From: Evansella sp. AB-P1
GTDB taxonomy: Bacteria > Bacillota > Bacilli > Bacillales > Salisediminibacteriaceae
Assembly: GCF_029688925.1 (NCBI RefSeq)
Contig: NZ_JARUKY010000008.1
Location: 158,997 to 222,996, forward strand
Direction: 5' to 3'
DNA: 64,000 nt
Shown here piece by piece: positions 1 to 9,212 of the stretch (the stretch's first letter is position 1; every line of letters begins with the position of its first letter). The position numbers and the translations under genes were made by a program. Below the pieces are notes generated by a model. The model was not told where the DNA came from, ran no database searches, and saw nothing but the letters and a program-made list of their open reading frames with translations.

Positions 1-2
1 TA

Positions 3-1199
3 ATAGCTTATGATCAAGTTCATATGAGCCGTTTAGCAATTGTTGGTAGCTTCAGTGTAAATGGTGTAGCTAGAATTCATACTGACATATTAATAAAGAA
101 AGAAATGAAAGATTTTTACAGCTTATTCCCGAGCAAATTCAACAATAAAACAAATGGAATTACCCATCGTCGGTGGCTTTTACAAGTGAATCCAAATTTA
201 GCATCTCTAATAACAGATGTAATAGGACCTCAATGGATTAAACGACCTAACCAACTCATTAGTCTACTTCGGTATACAAAGGATAGACCTTTTTTAGATA
301 AGATAGATCAGGTAAAGCATGAAAATAAGAAAGCTTTAGCTAAGTTTATTTTTGATCGTACAGGTATTTTAGTTGATGATCAATCTATTTTCGACGTTCA
401 AATTAAACGACTACATGAATATAAACGACAGCTACTAAATATCTTTCATGTTATTTATTTATACAATGAGCTTAAAGATAACCCTAATCAAGATATTACT
501 CCGAGAACGTTTTTATTTGGTGCAAAGGCTGCACCAAGCTACCACTTAGCAAAAGAAGTAATAAAACTAATTAATAAAGTAGCATCAATCGTTAACCATG
601 ATCCGGAAATTAAAGATAAACTCAAGGTTGTTTTTTTAGAAAATTATAATGTCAGCTTAGCTGAAAAAATTATTCCAGCAGCAGATATAAGTGAACAAAT
701 CTCCACTGCTAGTAAAGAAGCTTCTGGTACAGGAAATATGAAAATGATGATGAATGGTGCAATTACTCTCGGAACATTAGACGGAGCAAATATTGAGATT
801 CGTGATTTTGTTGGGGATAGAAATATATTTATTTTTGGTCTAACTGCAGACGAAGTACTCCATTATTATCATCATGGAGGTTATGTTGCAAGGGATATTT
901 ATAATACTGATGATCGAGTACGTCGAATTTTAGATCAATTAAATGAAGGTTGGTTTGGCAGTCAGGAAATAGAGTTTAAAGATATTTACTATAATATTCT
1001 TTATCATAATGACCCATATTTTGTTCTTAAAGATTTTGACCCGTACATTGAATCACACGAATTAGTAGAGCAGTCATATCGTGATAAGTTTACTTGGCTA
1101 AGCATGAGTGTAACGAACATTGCACATTCCGGTAAATTCTCTAGTGATCGTACTATTCAAGAATATGCATCATCAATATGGAAACTTAACAAAATTTAA
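3..1199 (+). CDS. glgP: Glycogen phosphorylase, C-terminal half (cut by window edge)
   Basis: This enzyme releases glucose-1-phosphate from glycogen using pyridoxal phosphate. The reading frame is open to the left edge, so the start codon lies outside the window and the Met at base 24 is internal (family: about 800 residues). Counting from that Met, the window shows the NNKTNGITHRRW block (40-51) and the cofactor block EASGTGNMK (232-240), with K240 as the expected PLP lysine, followed by the GTLDGANIE signature. Glycogen genes normally precede glgP in Bacillus, so an upstream glg operon is likely. It converges on the exopolysaccharide operon, with a hairpin between them. Confidence 0.95.
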   Translation: MAYDQVHMSRLAIVGSFSVNGVARIHTDILIKKEMKDFYSLFPSKFNNKTNGITHRRWLLQVNPNLASLITDVIGPQWIKRPNQLISLLRYTKDRPFLDKIDQVKHENKKALAKFIFDRTGILVDDQSIFDVQIKRLHEYKRQLLNIFHVIYLYNELKDNPNQDITPRTFLFGAKAAPSYHLAKEVIKLINKVASIVNHDPEIKDKLKVVFLENYNVSLAEKIIPAADISEQISTASKEASGTGNMKMMMNGAITLGTLDGANIEIRDFVGDRNIFIFGLTADEVLHYYHHGGYVARDIYNTDDRVRRILDQLNEGWFGSQEIEFKDIYYNILYHNDPYFVLKDFDPYIESHELVEQSYRDKFTWLSMSVTNIAHSGKFSSDRTIQEYASSIWKLNKI

Positions 1200-1277
1200 T
1201 GGTCTATTTCGAAACTTAGACCGTTCGAAGAAAGTATTTCAGTAGTTGAATTAACAGAACAAATTTATCATAATCTA

Positions 1278-1362
1278 AAAACGCTTGGATATTGAGCTGC
1301 ACCTCAAATGGCTAAATTCTTTGTCATTTGAGAAATAGTTCAAAATGATATCCAAGCGTTTT
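1278..1362. terminator. Nested inverted repeat between glgP and the EPS operon
   Basis: Outer arms AAACGCTTGGATAT (1279-1292) and ATATCCAAGCGTTT (1348-1361) are perfectly complementary. An inner stem pairs CTCAAATG (1303-1310) with CATTTGAG (1325-1332). T-rich runs flank it on both strands. It lies between two converging genes, so a bidirectional terminator is the simplest reading. The long nested form is unusual for a plain terminator. Confidence 0.55.
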
Positions 1363-1379
1363 ACATAGCTTTTTTCACT

Positions 1380-2096
1380 TTAAGAGTCTTCTACTACTTT
1401 GTTATGTTGGTTTCTAATTAATTTTTCATAAAAGGAAGTTAATTGATTAATACCATTTTTAATATCAATTCCTGTCGTTGGAATCACTTCTATCGTCCCT
1501 ACTGATTCACTAATTATTACCGAATCTTTTTCTTCCTGTGAATGTATAATACCATTAGTAAATACTGATTGAAGCATAGCTTCATAGTTTTTCAAGCGTC
1601 TTAATTCCTCTTCCAATAACCATTCCTTAAAAGAATATTGGTTCGTCATTTCTATTTCTTTTAGTAATATGGCATGATCTGACTCTCCATAATCAACGAC
1701 AATATCTGTATTCCTAAACTCCATCTCAAAAAAATTGATAGCTATTTTACTTTGTACATGAATAAGGTCAATTGTTGTATTTTCCAGTACTTCTTCAACT
1801 ATAAACGTCATCTCCTTATTAATATAGTTAAAGAGTAAAAAAGGATGACCTTTCAAGAAATACAAAAATCTATTTAACGTCCTTTTTTTATTTTCATATA
1901 TTTTTACTTCCTTCGTATTAAAGGTAGAATGAATAACATCCTTACTTGAAAATTTATAAATAAATCTCTCATGAAAAAATAGACACTCTACATGAATTCC
2001 TTTTTCTACTAAGCCTTTAATATGTTCATATGCTCGAACACTTTCTTTTCCTCCAGTAGGATACGGAACTTTCTCTGAAATATATAGTACTTTCAT
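1380..2096 (-). CDS. Truncated GT4-like glycosyltransferase (N-terminal domain only)
   Basis: The 238-residue product begins MKVLYISEKVPYPTGG, the same pattern as the intact glycosyltransferase encoded at 4654-5889 (MKILYVTSRVPYPPHKG), and continues with the acceptor-side Rossmann domain. It stops shortly after the IPTTGID segment, where the inter-domain linker should lead into the donor-binding C-terminal domain, about 170 residues short. The family binds the nucleotide sugar in the missing half, so activity as a glycosyltransferase is doubtful. It is the last gene of the EPS operon, 39 bases after the acyltransferase, and ends just before the terminator. It may be decayed, or a partner protein; the frame itself is intact. 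Confidence 0.65.
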   Translation of the reverse strand: MKVLYISEKVPYPTGGKESVRAYEHIKGLVEKGIHVECLFFHERFIYKFSSKDVIHSTFNTKEVKIYENKKRTLNRFLYFLKGHPFLLFNYINKEMTFIVEEVLENTTIDLIHVQSKIAINFFEMEFRNTDIVVDYGESDHAILLKEIEMTNQYSFKEWLLEEELRRLKNYEAMLQSVFTNGIIHSQEEKDSVIISESVGTIEVIPTTGIDIKNGINQLTSFYEKLIRNQHNKVVEDS

Positions 2097-2135
2097 ACCC
2101 CTATTACCTCACTTTTTATAGAAACATGCATAGGC

Positions 2136-3197
2136 TTATGCTATCCCTTTTGAATTTGGTGTTTTCTTCTTACTATTTTCTTGTGCAAATAACTTTTTTA
2201 GCTTTTTTGATATAGGTTTTTCCATAAAAATATAAACAATGCTGGAAGAAGTAATCGTAAATATAAGAATGATACACATCGATAGAAAGTATCCGAACAA
2301 ATAGATCAAATTTAATTCGTAAAACACATACGTATAAAGCTGTAAAAAAACACTATGAGAAATATAGATAGAATAAGAAGCATCTCCTAAAAAAGAAAGG
2401 ACTTTAGGAATTTTTCGTTCTTTTTCGTCTTTTACAGCTAAGCCAACTAAAATAAACATAGAAAACAAGGCAAAAATGAATGGTTCTGGAACAGGGATAA
2501 AGCCATATACATTATTTAGCCATCCTATTACAAAGCCAATAATGCCAATTACAATCATAAAAGTTGAATACTTTAATTTGAAATGGAGAACAACATAGCA
2601 CAATAGCATACCTATAAAAACTTCTAAGCTACTAAAACTGAAGAGAAAGTAACCCTGTGATGGAATAATGTTTAAGCCTATAAATATGGTAGCAATTGCC
2701 CAAATAGCAATGAATGGCTTAATAATTTTAGGACTGAATAATAAACATCCAAACATAATATAAAAAAACATAATATGAGGTAAGGACCAAGCTTCTGGGA
2801 TAATAATGGGATCTGTTGGTAATAGTAAAAGAGATTTAAGTAATACTTCAAATGAATAATTGTTATACCACATTGGAATGGTTACCATCAACAGGAGTGT
2901 GATTATAGTAAAAATCCAATATAAAGGATAAATTTTAATCATACGCTTAATAAAGAATTCCTTAGCCTTTCCTTTCACACCAAGATCTTTATGATACACG
3001 TAGTAAATCATAAATCCGGTTATCAGAAAGAAATAGTCTACCCCTCCCGTCCGTTCCCATCGGCCCATTCCAAACCAATTATATGAAAATTGGTTAAAAA
3101 ATAACAGATTCAGATGCCCTATTACAATTAGAATAATTGCTACTCCCCTAGATAAATGAACGTACGAAAGTCTCATTCCCTTCTGTTGTCTTTCCAT
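2136..3197 (-). CDS. Membrane acyltransferase, acyltransferase-3 family
   Basis: A polytopic membrane protein of 353 residues with about ten hydrophobic segments. The N-terminal part carries the family pattern with the conserved histidine in VIGHLNLL (about residues 21-28) and the GGVDYFFLITGFMIYY segment. Family members transfer acetyl or succinyl groups onto surface polysaccharides from the membrane. The position inside the EPS operon, between manC and the truncated glycosyltransferase, supports a role in O-acylating the exported polymer. The lysine-rich C-terminus is probably cytoplasmic. The precise acyl group cannot be told from sequence. Confidence 0.85.
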   Translation of the reverse strand: MERQQKGMRLSYVHLSRGVAIILIVIGHLNLLFFNQFSYNWFGMGRWERTGGVDYFFLITGFMIYYVYHKDLGVKGKAKEFFIKRMIKIYPLYWIFTIITLLLMVTIPMWYNNYSFEVLLKSLLLLPTDPIIIPEAWSLPHIMFFYIMFGCLLFSPKIIKPFIAIWAIATIFIGLNIIPSQGYFLFSFSSLEVFIGMLLCYVVLHFKLKYSTFMIVIGIIGFVIGWLNNVYGFIPVPEPFIFALFSMFILVGLAVKDEKERKIPKVLSFLGDASYSIYISHSVFLQLYTYVFYELNLIYLFGYFLSMCIILIFTITSSSIVYIFMEKPISKKLKKLFAQENSKKKTPNSKGIA

Positions 3198-3265
3198 TAG
3201 TTATTCCTCCGAAAATGATTTATTCTCTTTATTAGACTCTGTTATTTTGAAAGAAAGTATATTCC

Positions 3266-4633
3266 TTAACTAATGGCAGAAGAACTTAAGTTCGTAACCT
3301 CATCCCATGTTAAGCATATTCGCTTTATATCCTCTTCTATTAATTCTGATCCTGACTGAACCTCAATAATTTCCATGTCAGTAATGGCTCGAATAGCATG
3401 CCTTGAACGTACTGGTATTTGTAAAACATCTCCTTGTCTAACCTTTTTCATCTTTCCATTCATAACAAATTCACCATGTCCTTTTACAACAGTCCACACT
3501 TCACTTCTCTTGAAATGAAGCTGGTAGCTTAAATTTCTCCCTGCAAGAATTCCCAATCGTTTCGTCAATACTTCGTTGCCATCATATTTCGTGTAATCTA
3601 ATACTTTGTACCAGCCCCATCGCCTCTCTTCGTACATCGGTCGTTGAGTAATCTTTAATTCATTTTTTAGTCGTGGACTAGCTTGTTTGTCTGTAACCAA
3701 TAAGCCATCTGGACTAAGTGCAACCACAATGTTTGATAAGCCTAATATAGTAACTGGAATATCTAACTCATTCACTAAATGTGTATTTAAACTATCGTGG
3801 CTAATCATGCCTTTTCCTATTTTTTCTGTTCCCATTTCTTCTGTTAACGTGTTCCAAGTCCCAAGGTCTTTCCAATAGCCATCATAGGAAATAGCAATAA
3901 CATCCTTTGCTTGTTCAACCACCTCGTAATCAAAACTAATCTTTGGTAATCTATCATAATGGTGTAATAATTCATCATAGGTCGTAGGAAACCCATTTTG
4001 TTTGAGATAATTAATTACATATTCTAATTTGAAAGCAAATACTCCACTGTTCCATCTTGCATTCTCCTCATTAATAAGGACTTGAGCATCCTCTTCAGAT
4101 GGCTTTTCTTTAAAATAATCCACAGTAAAATAATTAGTTTTTGAAGTATTTGGTACAATATAGCCATATTTTTCAGAAGGATATGTGGGTTCAATACCAA
4201 TTAGGGCAAGTTCAGCCTTTGAATGTAACAATGATTTTTCTAATACTTCTAAATGTTGAAAAAATTCCGTTTCTACATATGGATCAACTGGTAGTACTCC
4301 AATAACTTCGTGTAAACTGACTCCTTTGACGGAATACAAATATACTGCAGATAAGGCAATGGCTGGAAACGTGTCTCTTCTTTCTGGTTCTACTATGAGA
4401 GGTACATGACTACCCAATTGATTTTGAATAATATCAACCTGGCTTTTGCTAGTGGCTATTACAGTATTATCCTGCAAACCAGCTTCAGCAAGTTGTTTCC
4501 ATACCCTCTGTACCATTGATTCTAAAATACCTTCCTTATTCTCTAATAACCTTAAAAACTGTTTTGAACGAGCATCATTAGACAGGGGCCACAATCGTTT
4601 ACCTGAACCTCCAGAAAGCAATATTAACTCCAT
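3266..4633 (-). CDS. manC: Mannose-1-phosphate guanylyltransferase / phosphomannose isomerase-type protein
   Basis: Makes GDP-mannose from mannose-1-phosphate and GTP, a donor for EPS assembly. The N-terminal nucleotidyltransferase domain shows the signature GGSGKRLWPLS (8-18), then EKP and WNSGVFAFK motifs. The C-terminal third is a cupin-type phosphomannose isomerase domain (LHFKRSEVWTVVKGHGE through QGDVLQIP). At 455 residues it has the full length of bifunctional ManC/AlgA proteins. Its place between the second glycosyltransferase and the acyltransferase implies mannose or a GDP-mannose-derived sugar in the polymer. No GDP-mannose dehydratase is seen here. Confidence 0.93.
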   Translation of the reverse strand: MELILLSGGSGKRLWPLSNDARSKQFLRLLENKEGILESMVQRVWKQLAEAGLQDNTVIATSKSQVDIIQNQLGSHVPLIVEPERRDTFPAIALSAVYLYSVKGVSLHEVIGVLPVDPYVETEFFQHLEVLEKSLLHSKAELALIGIEPTYPSEKYGYIVPNTSKTNYFTVDYFKEKPSEEDAQVLINEENARWNSGVFAFKLEYVINYLKQNGFPTTYDELLHHYDRLPKISFDYEVVEQAKDVIAISYDGYWKDLGTWNTLTEEMGTEKIGKGMISHDSLNTHLVNELDIPVTILGLSNIVVALSPDGLLVTDKQASPRLKNELKITQRPMYEERRWGWYKVLDYTKYDGNEVLTKRLGILAGRNLSYQLHFKRSEVWTVVKGHGEFVMNGKMKKVRQGDVLQIPVRSRHAIRAITDMEIIEVQSGSELIEEDIKRICLTWDEVTNLSSSAIS

Positions 4634-4653
4634 TCACCTCACCCTTTCATTAA

Positions 4654-5889
4654 TTAATTACTAACATTCAGCTGGGAAGAATTAACTACTTCACTTATGC
4701 TCTTGACCCCTTCCCTTTCCATCGCCTTCGACCAAATTTTTTCTAAATTTGTAACGTTTTTATCCCAAGAATAATGATTAAATATAAATTGTTGTCCTAA
4801 TTTTGAATATTTATTTCTTATAACTTCATTGTCAATTAATCTTTCAATCATTTTTATTGTCTCTTCTTTATTATGAGCAATAGCAACGTCATTTGGAGAA
4901 ATGGTTGGAAAACCTTGCAATGCTAGTGGGGTCGCTACAGTTGGTAGGCCACACGCTAACGCCTCAAGTATCTTATTTTGCATACCAGTTCCAGATTGTA
5001 ATGGGTAAACCCCAATCATTGCCTTACTTAAATATTCACCTATTTCTTCTACAAAACCAGTAACAACAATATTGTTCATCCCGTTTAACTTTTGTATTTT
5101 TTTTACAGGATCTTTCCCTACAATATAAAACTTAAATCCAGGATATTTTTTATTAATTTGTGGCCAAATTTGTTTTACAAAAAATAACACAGCCTCCACA
5201 TTTGGGTAGTATTGCATGTTTCCATGAAATACAATTGCTTCTTCTTTTTTCACATCTTTGTACCTTGCAAGAAAGTCTTTCGTAATATACGTTCCATTAG
5301 GATTTATCGTAATCTTTTCATTATTTTCCAAAGAGCTCTTATCTTTTTCAGAGACTAATAGAACCTCATCAAAATTTCTAATTACTTTTTGTTCATATTC
5401 CTTAACCAAATAGCTTTCTAAAGAGATAACCTGCTTAAATAATATGGACTCATTCTCTGCTCGCCTTTTCATATTCAATGAAATAGCATCAATCATATCT
5501 ATAACTTTTGGTATCTTTATGGATTTAAAAAGCTCTGCTATCCTAATCGTTTGTAAGTGAACGATATCCGGATTAATTTTATTTAATAGTATTCTCATCT
5601 TTTCCTTATTTTTATTGCTAGTAAATAAATTGACTTGAAGAGGTTTAAAATTGTATAGTGTTTTAAATACACGGCTAAGAGAAAATTTATTTTCATAAAT
5701 AAAATGTATGTCCTTACAATATGGACCTAATTCCGCTTTTGCTAGTGGTATATCTTCTTTATTATTAACAAAGCTCACGAGATACAGATCGTGTCTTTTC
5801 CCTAATATTTTTATTTGTTCATAAGCGATTAATTGGTCCCCTTTATGTGGAGGGTATGGAACTCTACTTGTTACATAAAGTATTTTCAT
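4654..5889 (-). CDS. Glycosyltransferase family 4 (GT-B fold)
   Basis: A complete 411-residue GT-B glycosyltransferase. The N-terminal domain starts MKILYVTSRVPYPPHKGD; the C-terminal domain begins near residue 217 with FHGNMQYYPNVEAVLFF. The donor-site block NKILEALACGLPTVAT spans 305-320. Proteins with this PNVEAV signature are common in EPS and capsule clusters, often as TIGR03087-like sugar transferases. No membrane segment is evident, so it should act at the inner face of the membrane. The sugar specificity is unknown. The truncated gene at 1380-2096 is a paralogue of its first domain. Confidence 0.88.
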   Translation of the reverse strand: MKILYVTSRVPYPPHKGDQLIAYEQIKILGKRHDLYLVSFVNNKEDIPLAKAELGPYCKDIHFIYENKFSLSRVFKTLYNFKPLQVNLFTSNKNKEKMRILLNKINPDIVHLQTIRIAELFKSIKIPKVIDMIDAISLNMKRRAENESILFKQVISLESYLVKEYEQKVIRNFDEVLLVSEKDKSSLENNEKITINPNGTYITKDFLARYKDVKKEEAIVFHGNMQYYPNVEAVLFFVKQIWPQINKKYPGFKFYIVGKDPVKKIQKLNGMNNIVVTGFVEEIGEYLSKAMIGVYPLQSGTGMQNKILEALACGLPTVATPLALQGFPTISPNDVAIAHNKEETIKMIERLIDNEVIRNKYSKLGQQFIFNHYSWDKNVTNLEKIWSKAMEREGVKSISEVVNSSQLNVSN

Positions 5890-5919
5890 TGGTTTTAGCT
5901 CCTTATGAACAGATTTTTA

Positions 5920-7317
5920 TTACTGATTGATAACTCGTTTTTGATTAACAAGCTCTAGCAGTTTTTCCCTACGTGCTACAGCTTCTTCATCAATTCCTTT
6001 CGCATGTTCTCGCTGAAGGACAACTCTTAACGTTTGCACTAAAATTTTCATATCTACAATGAATGAATAGTTACTAACGTACATGAGATCATAACGGAGC
6101 TTATCCTCCACAGTTGTACTATAATAAGAAAGAACTTGTGCTAACCCTGTTATTCCTGGTTTCACATGAAAGCGTAGAGAATAATCTGGAAACTGCTTTT
6201 TAAATTGACTAATGAAAAACATTCTTTCTGGTCTGGGACCTATTAAGCTCATTTCTCCCTTTAATACATTAAATAATTGTGGAAGCTCATCTAATCTTGT
6301 TGCTCGAAGGATCTTTCCTAACGTCGTTATTCTTGGATCCTTTTCCGATGCTAATACTGGCCCTGATATTCTCTCAGCATCCTGTACCATGCTTCTAAAT
6401 TTATACAATTGGAATGGCTGTTCATTTAACCCTAATCTCTCCTGTTTAAACAGTGCTGGTCCGCTAGATGTTAATGGAATAAGGAAAAACAATAGAATAA
6501 TAAATGGACTTAAGACAATTAGTAAAGTAACTGAAACAGCAATATCTACTGTCCGTTTTACTCCTTTTTGAATGTTTGATAAATTAGATGATGGGATGGA
6601 AAACACGAGCAAGTCATCAATTTGTTGTGTTTTTGCTCCAGCTAGGTACACTTCAAAAAATTGAGGTACGAGAAGCACTTCCTTCCCTTCTTTTACACAA
6701 AGCTTCATCAATTTCTCTCTTTCGCCTTTTGATAGTGTGGAACTAAGCAGAACCACATCTACATGAAGTAATTGATCCTTAATTAATTTGCTGTTTTTTA
6801 TAGAAACAAAGCCCTTAAGCATAAACCAACCTGTATAATGATTTAAGAATTTATCTCCTAATATAAAACCTTCATCCTCTGCCTCTCCAATAATTAACAC
6901 TCTCTTCCTACCATGTATTCTTTTAGAAAAATAATACAAACTCATTCTTACTATTAAAAATAAACATGTCTGTATAACTAACGAAATAACTAGATATCCT
7001 ATTGAAACCATTCCTCCTATTACATGATTAATAAATAATAGAAAGATAGTATACGTTAACAAAGACAGAACAATTGTATACATTAAATGCGTTCCGCTTT
7101 TTCTATGCCAATTGGTGTATAAATCAAATAAATAAAAGCAAATAAAAGCTACAATAGATATCCATGTTAATAAAAGATAACCATCATTTAGTATTAAAAA
7201 TGGAGAAGAAACATAGTAAATCCAAAATGCTACCAAAAAGCCTAAGTGGATCATTGTAATATCTACGAAGCTTAAAAATAGTGTCTTAAAATGTTGTAAA
7301 GGTTCATTACTCATCAT
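5920..7317 (-). CDS. Undecaprenyl-phosphate sugar-1-phosphate transferase (WcaJ/EpsL-type initiator)
   Basis: Starts repeat-unit assembly by moving a sugar-1-phosphate onto the lipid carrier. The 465-residue protein has four N-terminal membrane helices (about 10-130), a Rossmann-like middle with RKRVLIIGEAEDE (137-149), a fifth hydrophobic segment (255-285) and the catalytic domain. That domain carries PALFKQERLG (287-296), YKFRSM (305-310), RLDELPQLFNVLKGEMSLIGPRPER (key residues D343, E344 and P361-R365). Length and domain order match the long WbaP/WcaJ class rather than the short EpsL type. It sits mid-operon, after the GINT1-type gene. Confidence 0.92.
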   Translation of the reverse strand: MMSNEPLQHFKTLFLSFVDITMIHLGFLVAFWIYYVSSPFLILNDGYLLLTWISIVAFICFYLFDLYTNWHRKSGTHLMYTIVLSLLTYTIFLLFINHVIGGMVSIGYLVISLVIQTCLFLIVRMSLYYFSKRIHGRKRVLIIGEAEDEGFILGDKFLNHYTGWFMLKGFVSIKNSKLIKDQLLHVDVVLLSSTLSKGEREKLMKLCVKEGKEVLLVPQFFEVYLAGAKTQQIDDLLVFSIPSSNLSNIQKGVKRTVDIAVSVTLLIVLSPFIILLFFLIPLTSSGPALFKQERLGLNEQPFQLYKFRSMVQDAERISGPVLASEKDPRITTLGKILRATRLDELPQLFNVLKGEMSLIGPRPERMFFISQFKKQFPDYSLRFHVKPGITGLAQVLSYYSTTVEDKLRYDLMYVSNYSFIVDMKILVQTLRVVLQREHAKGIDEEAVARREKLLELVNQKRVINQ

Positions 7318-7451
7318 TCTTCTCCTCCTTTCTAGGAATGTTCTTTATTTAGTGTTTAATTTTTATGAAAAATAAACAAATGTGCGTTATTAAGAACTAT
7401 TTCACCAAAAAAATTTCAGTTTTATAGTATAAGTATAGAATCTCTTTATTT

Positions 7452-9170
7452 TTATTTATCATTTGTTTGTAATGTCATTTCTACCCTCCTAGTTATTCTT
7501 TTTTTGTTTAACCTGTATATTTTTTTTATGAAATGATGGAACCCATAGTCAAAACGTTTTCCATCTAAGATCGTAACATTTCCCACTGACGAAATAGTGT
7601 GTAACCCATCAGGATATAGACTATCCATCCTTGGACTAATTGTACTTACTGTTTCTTCGTTAAATTGTGTAGTGGTTAATGTTGTTATCTTATTCAGTAC
7701 AACTCTTCCACCATATGTTTTCGAACAATCTTGTGCAGGTCGATAAATAACTCCCTTACTTATGAACGGTGTTCCAGCAGGTCTACTAGATTTCACATCA
7801 ACCTTTACTGGATTCAATAGATGTGCTTTCCAATCGCCTAGTAATTCCTTCGCATAATAAATATATAACTCACTATTATCACTTTGAATAGAAGAATTCC
7901 CTTTTGTACAAAACAACCACCAAAATCCATTGTATTTAATTACAGTTGAATCAACTCCAGGAAAACCGCTAATTAAAGTTTTTACTTTTCTCAAACAAAT
8001 ACGATCTTTGTCTACTTTGTATATGGAAACCTCATTAGCCTCAGATGTTTCAGGAATACAATAAATATTATTTTTATATTCAACTATATAAGGATAGGAC
8101 ATATGACTTGGTAGTTTAAGAACGGGCGATGTAAATGAAACGTTTGATTCAATACTGTTTAAATGCACTTCTGCCTGTGTAATAAACCCATTAACTTGCT
8201 TATAATCTAACTCTTCCATAAAAAGCTTATACCCGGTCTCATCCTTATATCCAAATGGATCTGCATAAAACAAATTATTTCTATTTACCAACCAATTAAT
8301 AGTAGGTTCTGTTTCCTCTATAAAGCTATTAATTGGTTTTTCAACAATACCGACATTCCAGTATTCATAGCGAAAGAACTTATTAAACATTTTCTTCATC
8401 TTATTTTTATACATGAGGTAAAGAAACTTTAATGTTTGACTATTTGATGGTTCATCAAGATAGTCTGGATACATTTTAACTATTTTTTTTTCTTGGATAC
8501 TCTTACCACCATATAGTATTTCCTTACAAATGATTGAAGGCCAATTTGTTATTGCTGAATAAATATGGTCCCTATTCTTAACATAAGAATCTGCAATAGT
8601 AGAATAAAATCCATTCTTCAATACAATTTTTTCTTCTATTTTTTCTGTTAATCGATGCAATGCAACACCACACATACAGTCATGATGAAATAACTCCCAA
8701 AAGTACGCTGGTTTCCCTACTTGAATTTGATCATCTCCGAAATAAAATTCCCATATTCCATACCTAGCACTAGAATTTTGTATTATATCTCTTTCAATAC
8801 GGGAATCAGATAAATTCAAAACAAAGTCCACACCATACTGATTTAAGTATTTTAACGTTTTATTTGACATTCCATCGGTATTTTCAATATTAAATTTCGT
8901 TATTGTAGTTAATTTGGTAGTGAGATGATTCTCGACATCAACCTGTTTACAACATTTCATTCGTTTAGTTGAATAACTTTCAAAATAATGAAATAGTACG
9001 TTTTTTAACGATGCCTTCTTTTTTCTCACCTCCTTTTTCTTAATAACTAATATAAAACGCAAATGTACATTATCTAACCTCAGTAAATTGTTAATACATT
9101 CTATTTTCCAGCTTTCTACTTTTGTATTCGATAATATAACACCGAAGCTAAGGGGCTCCTTCCTTTGCAA
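7452..9170 (-). CDS. Formyltransferase-like / GINT1 N-terminal-type protein in EPS operon
   Basis: The 572-residue product has two parts. Residues 1-220 resemble a degenerate formyltransferase-type Rossmann domain with the linked motif YGIWEFYFGDDQ (137-148) and KPAYFWE. Residues 270-560 resemble the beta-propeller-like N-terminal domain of plant glucosamine inositolphosphorylceramide transferase 1 (NVGIVEKP at 272-279, NRNNLFYADPFGY at 296-308). Such proteins are recurrent in bacterial polysaccharide clusters and no activity is established that I know of. Start: TTG at 9170 with AGGAGG nine bases before it; a nearby ATG is in another frame. A sugar N-formyl or carbohydrate-modifying role is inference. 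Confidence 0.7.
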   Translation of the reverse strand: MQRKEPLSFGVILSNTKVESWKIECINNLLRLDNVHLRFILVIKKKEVRKKKASLKNVLFHYFESYSTKRMKCCKQVDVENHLTTKLTTITKFNIENTDGMSNKTLKYLNQYGVDFVLNLSDSRIERDIIQNSSARYGIWEFYFGDDQIQVGKPAYFWELFHHDCMCGVALHRLTEKIEEKIVLKNGFYSTIADSYVKNRDHIYSAITNWPSIICKEILYGGKSIQEKKIVKMYPDYLDEPSNSQTLKFLYLMYKNKMKKMFNKFFRYEYWNVGIVEKPINSFIEETEPTINWLVNRNNLFYADPFGYKDETGYKLFMEELDYKQVNGFITQAEVHLNSIESNVSFTSPVLKLPSHMSYPYIVEYKNNIYCIPETSEANEVSIYKVDKDRICLRKVKTLISGFPGVDSTVIKYNGFWWLFCTKGNSSIQSDNSELYIYYAKELLGDWKAHLLNPVKVDVKSSRPAGTPFISKGVIYRPAQDCSKTYGGRVVLNKITTLTTTQFNEETVSTISPRMDSLYPDGLHTISSVGNVTILDGKRFDYGFHHFIKKIYRLNKKRITRRVEMTLQTNDK

Positions 9171-9212
9171 GATTTCATCCCTCCTTTCTAATGTTCTTAC
9201 AGTTTCATGGCA

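Noticed and set aside
1200..1294. 31 sense codons in frame after the glgP stop codon
   Set aside because: The natural GlgP C-terminus is already reached at the stop, and a run of this length without stop is not rare by chance. I saw no family resemblance.
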